The notes beneath the pieces are model-generated. The model worked only from the letters and a program-made list of their open reading frames with translations. It was not told the origin of the DNA and did not search any database. The position numbers and the translations under genes are program-made. A stretch of 6,944 bases of DNA, from contig JAJQGQ010000176.1 in NCBI GenBank assembly GCA_021200395.1, positions 1 to 6,944 on the forward strand, given 5' to 3'. This DNA comes from Erysipelotrichaceae bacterium (GTDB lineage Bacteria; Bacillota_I; Bacilli_A; Erysipelotrichales; Coprobacillaceae). Every line of letters begins with the position of its first letter. Position 1 is the stretch's first letter. Of this stretch, positions 1-5,899 are shown one piece after another.

Positions 1-30
1 TTTAAGAATATGTTGAAAGATTGTAGTCAT
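1..30 (-). CDS. 5' end of a second gene following the recombinase, truncated by the window edge; possibly an IS91-like transposase
   Basis: On the minus strand an ATG at 30-28 opens a frame reading MTTIFQHILK, which continues off the left edge. It begins one base after the recombinase TAA (34-32), so the two genes would be translationally coupled. AAGGA (minus strand, 46-42) lies 11 nt upstream and can serve as ribosome binding site. Ten codons cannot identify a family. The suggestion of an IS91-type (HUH, Y2) transposase is inference only: some IS91-family elements carry a XerC/D-like gene directly upstream of the transposase in the same orientation. A second recombinase, or a chance start, would also fit. 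Confidence 0.4.
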   Translation of the reverse strand, partial: MTTIFQHILK

Positions 31-31
31 A

Positions 32-928
32 TTATTTCACATCCTTCAAAAGCTTGTCCATATAAGAAACACCGGGCTTCATCATATTAGAAGCGAAATG
101 AAGATAGCGGGAAGTAGCAGCTAATGAGCCATGACCCATACGATATTTGAGGTCACATATATCCCCGCCAGCCTTCAAAAAATTAACGGCATAGGTATGT
201 CTGAGGCCATGGAATGTAACAGAATCATCAATACCAGCTCTACTTCTATATTCATTAAAATGATTTCTGATGGTCTGAGCTGTAGGTTTATGGTGTAATC
301 TAAACTGAAAGAAGAAAGCCTCAGTACCAGGCTTAATAAAATATTCCTTAGCATAACGCTGGATAGCACAATAAGTAGTATTATCCATAGGAATATCACG
401 TGACTTATTTCTCTTAGAGTTATCTATATGAATAATTTTATCAGAACCCTTGGTATGAATATCACAGACTCTAAGAGAAGCAACCTCATCTATTCTAAGG
501 CCACAGCAAAGACCGAGTTTAATAATGCAGTCCATTCTAGAATCAGAGGCAGTCAGTTTAAGAAGATTTTTAACCTGATCATCCATAAGATAAGAGATTT
601 CCTTTCTTTTAAAGACAGATTTAGGAACAATATAAGGATTAACAGGTTTAAAAAGTACAGCATTGAAAAAGAAACGAATATGAGAGTTGTAGCAATTGAT
701 AGTGTTCTTAGTAAGAGAAGTAGAATTAAGATAAACAAGGAAACTGCGAAAATGCTCAATAGTGATATCAAATTCATTATCATAATTAATAAAATCAAGG
801 AATCGGTAAATAACACATAAATAATTTTCAACAGTACGAGGAGATAAATTTTTGAGAGATAGAGCCTCGATGGTTTTCTGAAGAATAGGATACTGTTCAA
901 TTTTGTCATTAGTTTTGTTTGTAAACAT
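32..928 (-). CDS. Tyrosine recombinase / integrase (XerC/D-like), full length
   Basis: This is a 298-aa site-specific recombinase of the tyrosine (phage integrase) family, which cuts and rejoins DNA through a 3'-phosphotyrosyl intermediate. Residues about 12-95 form the SAM-like, core-binding N-terminal domain, with the typical SPRTVENY stretch at 29-36. The catalytic domain follows from about 110. All six expected active-site residues are visible: R145 (GLRIDE), K172 (NSKRNK), H240 and R243 (HGLRH), H266 (MGHGS) and the nucleophile Y275 (SRYLHF). From H240 to Y275 the spacing matches E. coli XerD as I remember it, so the enzyme is probably active. The start at 928 has an AAAGGA site (944-939) 10 nt upstream. 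It is divergent from ligA and followed after one base by another start codon. About 14 of its 26 Leu codons are CTT and only 4 are TTA, unlike the neighbouring genes, which suggests transfer. It is not a housekeeping Xer by context and more likely belongs to a mobile element. Family assignment is firm; element type is not. Confidence 0.93.
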   Translation of the reverse strand: MFTNKTNDKIEQYPILQKTIEALSLKNLSPRTVENYLCVIYRFLDFINYDNEFDITIEHFRSFLVYLNSTSLTKNTINCYNSHIRFFFNAVLFKPVNPYIVPKSVFKRKEISYLMDDQVKNLLKLTASDSRMDCIIKLGLCCGLRIDEVASLRVCDIHTKGSDKIIHIDNSKRNKSRDIPMDNTTYCAIQRYAKEYFIKPGTEAFFFQFRLHHKPTAQTIRNHFNEYRSRAGIDDSVTFHGLRHTYAVNFLKAGGDICDLKYRMGHGSLAATSRYLHFASNMMKPGVSYMDKLLKDVK

Positions 929-938
929 AAAATATCAT

Positions 939-944
939 TCCTTT
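939..944 (-). promoter_or_regulatory. Ribosome binding site of the recombinase gene
   Basis: AAAGGA on the minus strand ends 10 nt before the ATG at 928-926 and supports that start. A TATAAT hexamer lies at 954-949 on the same strand, but a transcript starting 6-8 nt beyond it would barely include this site, and no good -35 is present 16-18 bp upstream. The real promoter of the recombinase is therefore not identified. Confidence 0.6.
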
Positions 945-970
945 CTAAATTATAATGACAATATCACTAT

Positions 971-1000
971 AAAATAAAAAGCCATCATATAAAAGGCTTT
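971..1000 (-). terminator. Terminator-like hairpin facing into the recombinase gene
   Basis: Read on the minus strand, AAAGCC (1000-995) pairs with GGCTTT (983-978) across an 11-nt AT-rich loop and is followed by TTATTTT (977-971). The 6-bp stem with two internal GC pairs is weak, but the T-rich tail is typical of intrinsic termination. It lies upstream of the recombinase start, so it would stop transcripts coming from outside the element rather than end a known gene. On the + strand the hairpin is not followed by a T-tract. Confidence 0.4.
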
Positions 1001-1021
1001 ACACAACAATTTATAAAAAAG

Positions 1022-1054
1022 AAAAATTAAAAACTACCGCGTAAGCGGTTTAGT
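1022..1054 (-). terminator. GC hairpin with T-tract (minus strand); terminator-like or element-end hairpin
   Basis: ACCGC (1036-1040) and GCGGT (1045-1049) form a perfect 5-bp stem around the loop GTAA. ACT (1033-1035) and AGT (1052-1054) can extend it across a two-base TT bulge. On the minus strand the hairpin is followed by TTTTAATTTTT (1032-1022), so it resembles an intrinsic terminator in that direction. It is the most GC-rich patch of an otherwise AT-rich spacer. Two readings are open: a terminator shielding the recombinase from outside transcription, or a subterminal palindrome recognised by a transposase that acts on single-stranded ends. Confidence 0.45.
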
Positions 1055-1069
1055 ACAATGAGACAATGA
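1055..1069. repeat. Short tandem repeat ACAATGA x2
   Basis: ACAATGA at 1055-1061 and again at 1063-1069, separated by one G. It sits between the GC hairpin and the ligA ribosome binding site, where the mobile-element junction is expected. It may be part of the element end or chance in AT-rich DNA. The overlapping hexamer TACAAT (1054-1059) resembles a -10 box, but the region 17 bp upstream (AAACTA) is a poor -35, so I do not call a promoter. Confidence 0.4.
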
Positions 1070-1072
1070 AAT

Positions 1073-1076
1073 GGAG
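1073..1076 (+). promoter_or_regulatory. Ribosome binding site of ligA, deciding between two adjacent ATGs
   Basis: GGAG lies 5 nt before the ATG at 1082 and 8 nt before the ATG at 1085. The second spacing is closer to the Firmicutes optimum, so translation may begin at 1085 and give a 662-aa protein starting MTFERLEE. An in-frame TGA at 1067-1069 rules out any start further upstream. Confidence 0.6.
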
Positions 1077-1081
1077 CGACG

Positions 1082-3073
1082 ATGATGACATTTGAAAGAC
1101 TAGAAGAAATCAAAAAATTATTAAATGAATATAATTATCAATATTATGTTTTAGATAACCCAACTGTATCGGATCAGGAATATGATCGTTTGATGCAAGA
1201 ATTACAACATATTGAAATGGTACATCCTGAATGGATTACCGAAGATTCTCCTACTCAACGTGTAGGTGGTCAGGTTTTAGATTCTTTTACGAAAGTGACA
1301 CATAAGCGTATGATGTTGTCATTGGGGAATATTTTTAATGAAGATGAACTACGAGAATTTGATGAACGTATAAGAGATATGTTCCCTAATGTTGAATATA
1401 TATGTGAGTTAAAGATTGATGGTTTATCAGTTTCTTTAGTATATAAGGATGGAAAATTAGATTACGGAGCAACTCGTGGTGATGGTGAAATAGGTGAAAA
1501 TATTACTCATAATGTAAAAACAATAAAATCGATTCCCTTGAGTATTCCTTATAAAGAAGAATTTGAAGTTCGTGGTGAAATTTATATGCCTAAAAAGTCA
1601 TTTAATCAATTAAACGAACAACGAAAGTTGGCTGGCGAGCCATTACTCGCTAATCCACGTAATGCAGCTGCTGGTAGTGTTAGACAACTAGATTCATCAA
1701 TAGCTGCTAAAAGAGGATTGGATGCTTTTTTGTATCATGTACCAATGGCCTTAGATATGAATATCAAAACGCATGAAGAAGCACTCAGTTACATTAAAAG
1801 TATTGGCTTTAAAGTCAATCCAAATATTCGTAAATGCCTAAATGTAGATGAAGTATGGCAATATATATTAGAAATGACAGATAAACGCTCTCATTTACCT
1901 TATGAAATTGACGGTATTGTGATTAAAGTGAATGATTTAAATCAGCAAGAAAGATTAGGTTATACAGCTAAAGTACCTAAATGGTCCATTGCTTATAAAT
2001 TCCCAGCTGAAGAAGTTGTCACAAAATTGGATGATATTATTTTTACGATTGGTAGAACTGGTCAAATTACTCCAAATGCTGTATTAGAGCCTGTTAGAGT
2101 AGCTGGTAGTACTGTGCAACGTGCTACATTACATAATGAAGATAATGTAAAGCATAAAGATATTCGAGTTGGCGATTATGTTGTTGTTAGAAAGGCTGGG
2201 GATGTTATTCCAGAGGTTGTTCGTTCTTTGAAAGAAAGACGTAATGGTAGTGAAAAACCTTTCAAAATGATTGATACTTGTCCTTATTGTGGTTCTCAGT
2301 TAATTCGTAAGGATAATGAAGCAGCTTATTATTGTATGAATAAGGATTGTGATTCTAAAAAGATTGAAAAGATTATTCATTTTGCATCACGTGATGCTAT
2401 GAATATTGAAGGTTTAGGAGAAAAGATTATTGAACAGTTCTATAATCTAGGATTTGTGAAATGTATTGAGGATATTTATAGTTTGGCTGATCATAGACAG
2501 GAAATTATGGATATTGAAGGTTTTGGAAAAAAATCTATGGATAATTTAATTCAAGCTATTGAAAATAGTAAACAGAATTCGATGGAAAAACTTCTATTTG
2601 GTTTAGGTATCAGAGGTGTAGGCGCAAAAATGGCGGATAATTTATCTAAAGAATTTAAGTCTATGGATGCTTTAATGAATGCTTCAACTGCTAAGCTTTT
2701 ATCTATTAGAGATGTTGGAGATACTATTGTACAATCTATTAATCAATTTAGAAGTGATAGTGAATCACAGGCTTTATTGGCACATTTGAAAGCAATTGGA
2801 CTGAATATGAATTATTTAAAAGATACATCTATACTACAAGAAAGTATTTTTAAGGATAAGACAGTTTGTGTAACGGGAACATTAGAATTAATGACAAGAA
2901 AGGAAATTAAAGAATATTTATCTAGACTTGGTGCTAATGTAACTGGTAGTGTTTCTAAGAAGACGGATTATCTTATTTGTGGTAGAGATGCTGGTAGTAA
3001 ACTTACTAAGGCTCAACAATATGGTATAACGATATTAAATGAAGCTCAATTTAAAGAGGAGGTTGGTTTATGA
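1082..3073 (+). CDS. ligA: NAD-dependent DNA ligase LigA
   Basis: LigA seals 3'-OH/5'-phosphate nicks in duplex DNA using NAD+, joining Okazaki fragments and finishing repair; it is essential in most bacteria. The 663-aa product has the full domain set and normal length. Domain Ia (about 1-65) carries the NMN-binding YYVLDNPTVSDQEYD stretch (21-35). The adenylation domain has the KXDG motif at K111-G114, K111 being the residue that is adenylated, with RGDGEIGEN following at 132-140. An OB fold comes next (about 315-395), then a four-cysteine zinc finger (C400, C403, C418, C423), helix-hairpin-helix repeats (about 435-575, for example GIRGVGAKMA) and a C-terminal BRCT domain (about 587-663). 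It starts at 1082 or 1085. Its TGA overlaps the camS ATG by 4 bases. In related bacteria ligA normally follows pcrA; here a divergent recombinase lies 153 bp upstream, so its promoter has probably been lost or replaced. Confidence 0.98.
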   Translation: MMTFERLEEIKKLLNEYNYQYYVLDNPTVSDQEYDRLMQELQHIEMVHPEWITEDSPTQRVGGQVLDSFTKVTHKRMMLSLGNIFNEDELREFDERIRDMFPNVEYICELKIDGLSVSLVYKDGKLDYGATRGDGEIGENITHNVKTIKSIPLSIPYKEEFEVRGEIYMPKKSFNQLNEQRKLAGEPLLANPRNAAAGSVRQLDSSIAAKRGLDAFLYHVPMALDMNIKTHEEALSYIKSIGFKVNPNIRKCLNVDEVWQYILEMTDKRSHLPYEIDGIVIKVNDLNQQERLGYTAKVPKWSIAYKFPAEEVVTKLDDIIFTIGRTGQITPNAVLEPVRVAGSTVQRATLHNEDNVKHKDIRVGDYVVVRKAGDVIPEVVRSLKERRNGSEKPFKMIDTCPYCGSQLIRKDNEAAYYCMNKDCDSKKIEKIIHFASRDAMNIEGLGEKIIEQFYNLGFVKCIEDIYSLADHRQEIMDIEGFGKKSMDNLIQAIENSKQNSMEKLLFGLGIRGVGAKMADNLSKEFKSMDALMNASTAKLLSIRDVGDTIVQSINQFRSDSESQALLAHLKAIGLNMNYLKDTSILQESIFKDKTVCVTGTLELMTRKEIKEYLSRLGANVTGSVSKKTDYLICGRDAGSKLTKAQQYGITILNEAQFKEEVGL

Positions 3074-4152
3074 GAAAAATCTTATCATGTTTATTGGTAT
3101 TGATGATACTTGTTGGTTGTACAAGCGATGATTATTCGAGTGATACAAATACTTCAAGTGCAGATTCAACAACTATGGAATCATTTGATGATAGTTATTA
3201 TAAGATTGTAGTCTTTGAAGATAGTTCTACTAGCGAATTAAGAGAAAGTTTTTATACAGATTATGGAGATACTGGTGATTTTATTTCTATTGGTAGAGGT
3301 TTGCAAATTTTATCCGCAGATTATTTTTCTACAAGTAATTATTATATGAGTGAAGGTCAGTATTTATCATTAGCTTTGAAAGATGAAATGATGACAAGAA
3401 GCAGTGATTATTCATTGCAGCCAGCCAGTGGAACAGTTATTGAGGATGTTGAAAATCCTATTATGGTGCAAAATGTCCAAGAACAGGATTATTATACAAA
3501 AGGTGTTAATGGTTATGATTTGAAAGGCATGTCATTTTCGATTATTATTGATCCTCGTGATAGTTCTAATGCAACATTAGAAAATACAATGAGTGATAGT
3601 GCTTATGAAGATTATGGAAAAGAAGTTATAGAAACATTCTATAATATTATCCAAACGCATGAAGATTTTGCAGATGTGAAAGATGTACCAATTCTTATAA
3701 CTGTATATCAAGCTACCGATCTCACTTCTTCTACTGTTGGAGGTCATTATATCTTAGAATGTTATTGTGAAGGATCACTTGGAGTTATCAATGATGTTGA
3801 TCAGCAAACAGTCTTATTTACGAGTGATGAAGCAGAAGAATTGGATTCCACAACTTATGATGAATTTGTCACTATTAAGACAAACTTAAAAGATGCTGCT
3901 CAAGAAGCTGCTGGACTTGTTGGTACAGCAAGATATGTTGATGGTGAAATTCAATCTATGGTGATGGAAGCAACTCTTAATGTTAAAACATCAACAGAAT
4001 TGATGTATTTAACATCAATTATTGCAGATGGTATAGATAGTAAATTTAGTTATGATTTTGATATCAAAGTATTGGTTTATTCGCAGGATGAGTTACAAGC
4101 TATTATTATCAAGAACAAAGGTGAAAGTTCACAGAGTGAGTATTTGTATTAA
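3070..4152 (+). CDS. camS: CamS-family lipoprotein (sex pheromone cAM373 precursor-like)
   Basis: A 360-aa lipoprotein of the CamS/YerH family. Residues 1-16 are a lipoprotein signal peptide (positive RK at 2-3, hydrophobic core, lipobox LVGC at 14-17), so C17 should be lipidated and hold the protein on the outer face of the membrane. A flexible Ser/Thr/Asp-rich linker follows (18-42), then the globular domain from YYKIV (43-47) with IGRGLQ at 74-79. The core function of CamS is unknown. In Enterococcus faecalis and Staphylococcus aureus the cleaved signal peptide of this family yields the cAM373 mating pheromone; the equivalent segment here is VLMILVG (10-16), only a possibility. Position between ligA and gatC is the strongest support, because sequence similarity in the middle is loose. 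AGGAGG at 3057-3062 lies 7 nt before the start, and ATGA overlaps the ligA stop, indicating coupled translation. There is no Trp in the protein and it is strongly acidic. Confidence 0.85.
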   Translation: MRKILSCLLVLMILVGCTSDDYSSDTNTSSADSTTMESFDDSYYKIVVFEDSSTSELRESFYTDYGDTGDFISIGRGLQILSADYFSTSNYYMSEGQYLSLALKDEMMTRSSDYSLQPASGTVIEDVENPIMVQNVQEQDYYTKGVNGYDLKGMSFSIIIDPRDSSNATLENTMSDSAYEDYGKEVIETFYNIIQTHEDFADVKDVPILITVYQATDLTSSTVGGHYILECYCEGSLGVINDVDQQTVLFTSDEAEELDSTTYDEFVTIKTNLKDAAQEAAGLVGTARYVDGEIQSMVMEATLNVKTSTELMYLTSIIADGIDSKFSYDFDIKVLVYSQDELQAIIIKNKGESSQSEYLY

Positions 4153-4163
4153 GAGGTGTTAAT

Positions 4164-4454
4164 ATGAATGAAACTGAACAAATGCTTAAAAAGCTTGGCT
4201 TAAAAACAATGTTTGATGTTAGTGATGAGGAAATGCCAGCATTGGTTGAAGAATACAATATTTTTATGAATCATGTTAGGGCATTAGAAGCTATTGATAC
4301 ATCGAATGTTGAACCGTTAGCATTTCCTTATGAAATAGAAACAATTTTTTTAAGAGAAGATGTAGCTGATCATTTAATCAGTAGAGAAGATGCTTTAAAA
4401 AATGCGAAAAGTACTAAGGATCATCAAATTAAGGTACCAAAGGTGGTGACTTAA
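4164..4454 (+). CDS. gatC: Aspartyl/glutamyl-tRNA amidotransferase subunit C
   Basis: GatC is the small subunit of GatCAB. It wraps around the GatA-GatB interface as a belt and is needed for assembly and stability of the complex rather than for catalysis. The 96-aa length is normal. The N-terminal helices (about 3-42) precede the recognisable C-terminal stretch: NVEP (48-51), LREDV (63-67), SREDALKNA (73-81) and VPKVV (91-95). AGAGGTG (4152-4158) lies 5 nt before the ATG, and the gene begins 11 bp after the camS stop. gatA follows with no gap (TAA then ATG), so the subunits are probably made in coupled fashion. Confidence 0.95.
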   Translation: MNETEQMLKKLGLKTMFDVSDEEMPALVEEYNIFMNHVRALEAIDTSNVEPLAFPYEIETIFLREDVADHLISREDALKNAKSTKDHQIKVPKVVT

Positions 4455-5897
4455 ATGATGGCTTATAGTATTGAAGAATTGCATCAATTATTAAAAAATG
4501 GAAAATTAGATTCAAAGACTTATTATGATGAATTATTTGCAGAAGCTCATTTTCAACAAGAACGTCTTAATGCTTTTGTAACAATTACTAGAGATATAGC
4601 TTATGAAGATTTAGAAAAATCAGATTTTCAATTTATATTAAACGGTATTCCTTATGTTTTAAAAGATAACTATAATACTAAAGGTATTCTAACAACAGCT
4701 TCTAGTAAGATGTTAGCTGATTATGTTCCGATCTATAATGCCCATGTTGTTGATTTATTAAATCAAGCTGGTACTTGTCTTATTGGTAAAGCCTCAATGG
4801 ATGAATTGGCCATGGGTGGAACAAATAAAACGGCATTAACTGGACCTGTTTATAATCCTTGGGATTCTACGCGTATTGCAGGAGGATCATCAGGTGGTAG
4901 TGCTGCTTTGGTTGGTTGTGGTTTAGTTCCTTTTGCTTTAGGTAGCGATACTGGAGATTCAATTAGAAAACCTGCAGGATATTGTGGTGTTGTGGGTTTT
5001 AAGCCTACCTGGGGTAGAATTTCACGCTATGGTGTGATACCTTATGCTTCTTCATTAGATACATTAGGTGCTTTTACTAGAAATGTGAGAGATATGTGTA
5101 TTGTTACTGAAGCTATTTCTGGTAGAGATGAAAGAGATATGACTTCATCTATAAGACCTGTACCACATTATCTTGATCATCTCACTGATGATATATCCAA
5201 TATGAAAATAGCAGTTTTAACATCGGTATCAGATGAAATAAGAAATCCTGATATTAAAGCTAATTTTGCATATGTCATTGGGACCTTAAAACAATTAGGA
5301 GCAACTGTTGAAGATGTTTCGATGCCTATTCAACTCATGCGTACATTATTACCAACCTATACAATTATTGCCAATAGTGAAGCAACGAGTAATCATTCAT
5401 GTTTAGATGGCATTAAATATGGAAATCGTCAAGAAGGCTCAACTCCTGACGAAGTCATGATTAATTCACGCACAGATGGATTTGGTGCTCATATCAAAAG
5501 ACGCTTTATTCTAGGTAATCTTGCCTTAGCCACTGAAAATCAAGAATGTATGTTTCGCAAAGCGCAACGTGTTAGACGTTTAATTGTTGCAGAAATGAAT
5601 AAAATATATCAAGATTATGATATTATCTTAACGCCAAATTGTGGTAGCATTGCTCCCAAATTGGATGAAGCTAATGATGATCGTTTAAGTGATGAATATA
5701 TTATCTTAGAGAATCATTTATGTTTAGCTAATTTTGCAGGGACACCTTCATTATCATTACCTTCTGGTTTTGTGGAGGGAATGCCTATTGCAGTCAATTT
5801 GATGGGTCGTTTATTTGAAGAACAAACGGTATTGAATTGTGCCTATGCCTTGGAAAAAGCTTTAGGCTATGCTAATCAATATTCAAGGGAGGGCTAA
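4455..5897 (+). CDS. gatA: Aspartyl/glutamyl-tRNA amidotransferase subunit A (glutaminase)
   Basis: GatA is an amidase-signature enzyme that hydrolyses glutamine (or asparagine) and passes ammonia through a tunnel to GatB in the cytoplasmic GatCAB complex. The 480-aa product is full length. The Ser-cisSer-Lys triad is visible as K70 (YVLKDNY), S145 (GGSSGGS, 143-149) and the nucleophile S169 (SDTGDSIRKP, 164-173). The spacings of 75 and 24 residues match S. aureus GatA (K79, S154, S178) as I remember it. Odd point: the residue just before the nucleophile is D168, where most amidases have Gly (TGGSIR). This and ENQECMF with AQRVRR further on (353-367) resemble Mollicutes/Erysipelotrichia GatA, so it is probably a clade variant rather than an inactive enzyme. 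ATG-ATG at 4455 and 4458 are both possible starts; AGGTGG (4441-4446) lies inside the end of gatC. gatB begins 2 bp after the stop. Confidence 0.97.
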   Translation: MMAYSIEELHQLLKNGKLDSKTYYDELFAEAHFQQERLNAFVTITRDIAYEDLEKSDFQFILNGIPYVLKDNYNTKGILTTASSKMLADYVPIYNAHVVDLLNQAGTCLIGKASMDELAMGGTNKTALTGPVYNPWDSTRIAGGSSGGSAALVGCGLVPFALGSDTGDSIRKPAGYCGVVGFKPTWGRISRYGVIPYASSLDTLGAFTRNVRDMCIVTEAISGRDERDMTSSIRPVPHYLDHLTDDISNMKIAVLTSVSDEIRNPDIKANFAYVIGTLKQLGATVEDVSMPIQLMRTLLPTYTIIANSEATSNHSCLDGIKYGNRQEGSTPDEVMINSRTDGFGAHIKRRFILGNLALATENQECMFRKAQRVRRLIVAEMNKIYQDYDIILTPNCGSIAPKLDEANDDRLSDEYIILENHLCLANFAGTPSLSLPSGFVEGMPIAVNLMGRLFEEQTVLNCAYALEKALGYANQYSREG

Positions 5898-5899
5898 AG

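Larger units (their letters stand above)
1..1069 (-). mobile_element. Probable end of a mobile element (IS91-like with accessory recombinase?), left part outside the window
   Basis: Grounds for an element: a tyrosine recombinase plus an immediately following start codon on the minus strand, codon use unlike the host genes, orientation opposite to a conserved + strand operon, and a position just ahead of ligA, where Firmicutes usually have pcrA. Hairpins at 978-1000 and 1033-1054 and a tandem ACAATGA repeat at 1055-1069 mark the probable outer end. The exact terminus cannot be fixed from one copy, and no inverted repeat or target duplication can be checked because the other end lies outside. 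The right boundary given is a guess at the last unusual structure before the ligA ribosome binding site. A degenerate prophage or integrative-element remnant is the main alternative. Confidence 0.45.

Noticed and set aside
175..399. Open frame of 74 codons on the minus strand
   Set aside because: Out-of-frame reading of the recombinase; hydrophobic by base composition only, without a convincing ribosome binding site.
428..820. Open frame of 130 codons on the + strand
   Set aside because: It lies wholly inside the recombinase gene on the other strand, is rich in Asn, Lys, Ile and Arg, and shows no domain. The recombinase has a complete catalytic set, so this is a shadow frame.
553..909. Open frame of 118 codons on the minus strand with Leu/Ile-rich, membrane-like sequence
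   Set aside because: Out-of-frame reading of the recombinase. The run of Leu, Ile and Phe comes from the T-rich coding strand and is not evidence of a membrane protein.
949..954. TATAAT on the minus strand as the promoter of the recombinase
   Set aside because: No acceptable -35 at 16-18 bp, and the start point would fall at or inside the ribosome binding site, giving almost no leader.
929..1081. Riboswitch, T-box or small RNA in the divergent spacer
   Set aside because: Only 153 bp with two small hairpins; no T-box specifier/antiterminator elements or riboswitch cores that I can recognise.
1058..1085. Short upstream frames before ligA (ATG at 1058 reading MRQ-stop; ATG at 1071 reading MERR-stop)
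   Set aside because: They are three and four codons long with no ribosome binding site of their own, so a leader peptide or attenuator is not supported.
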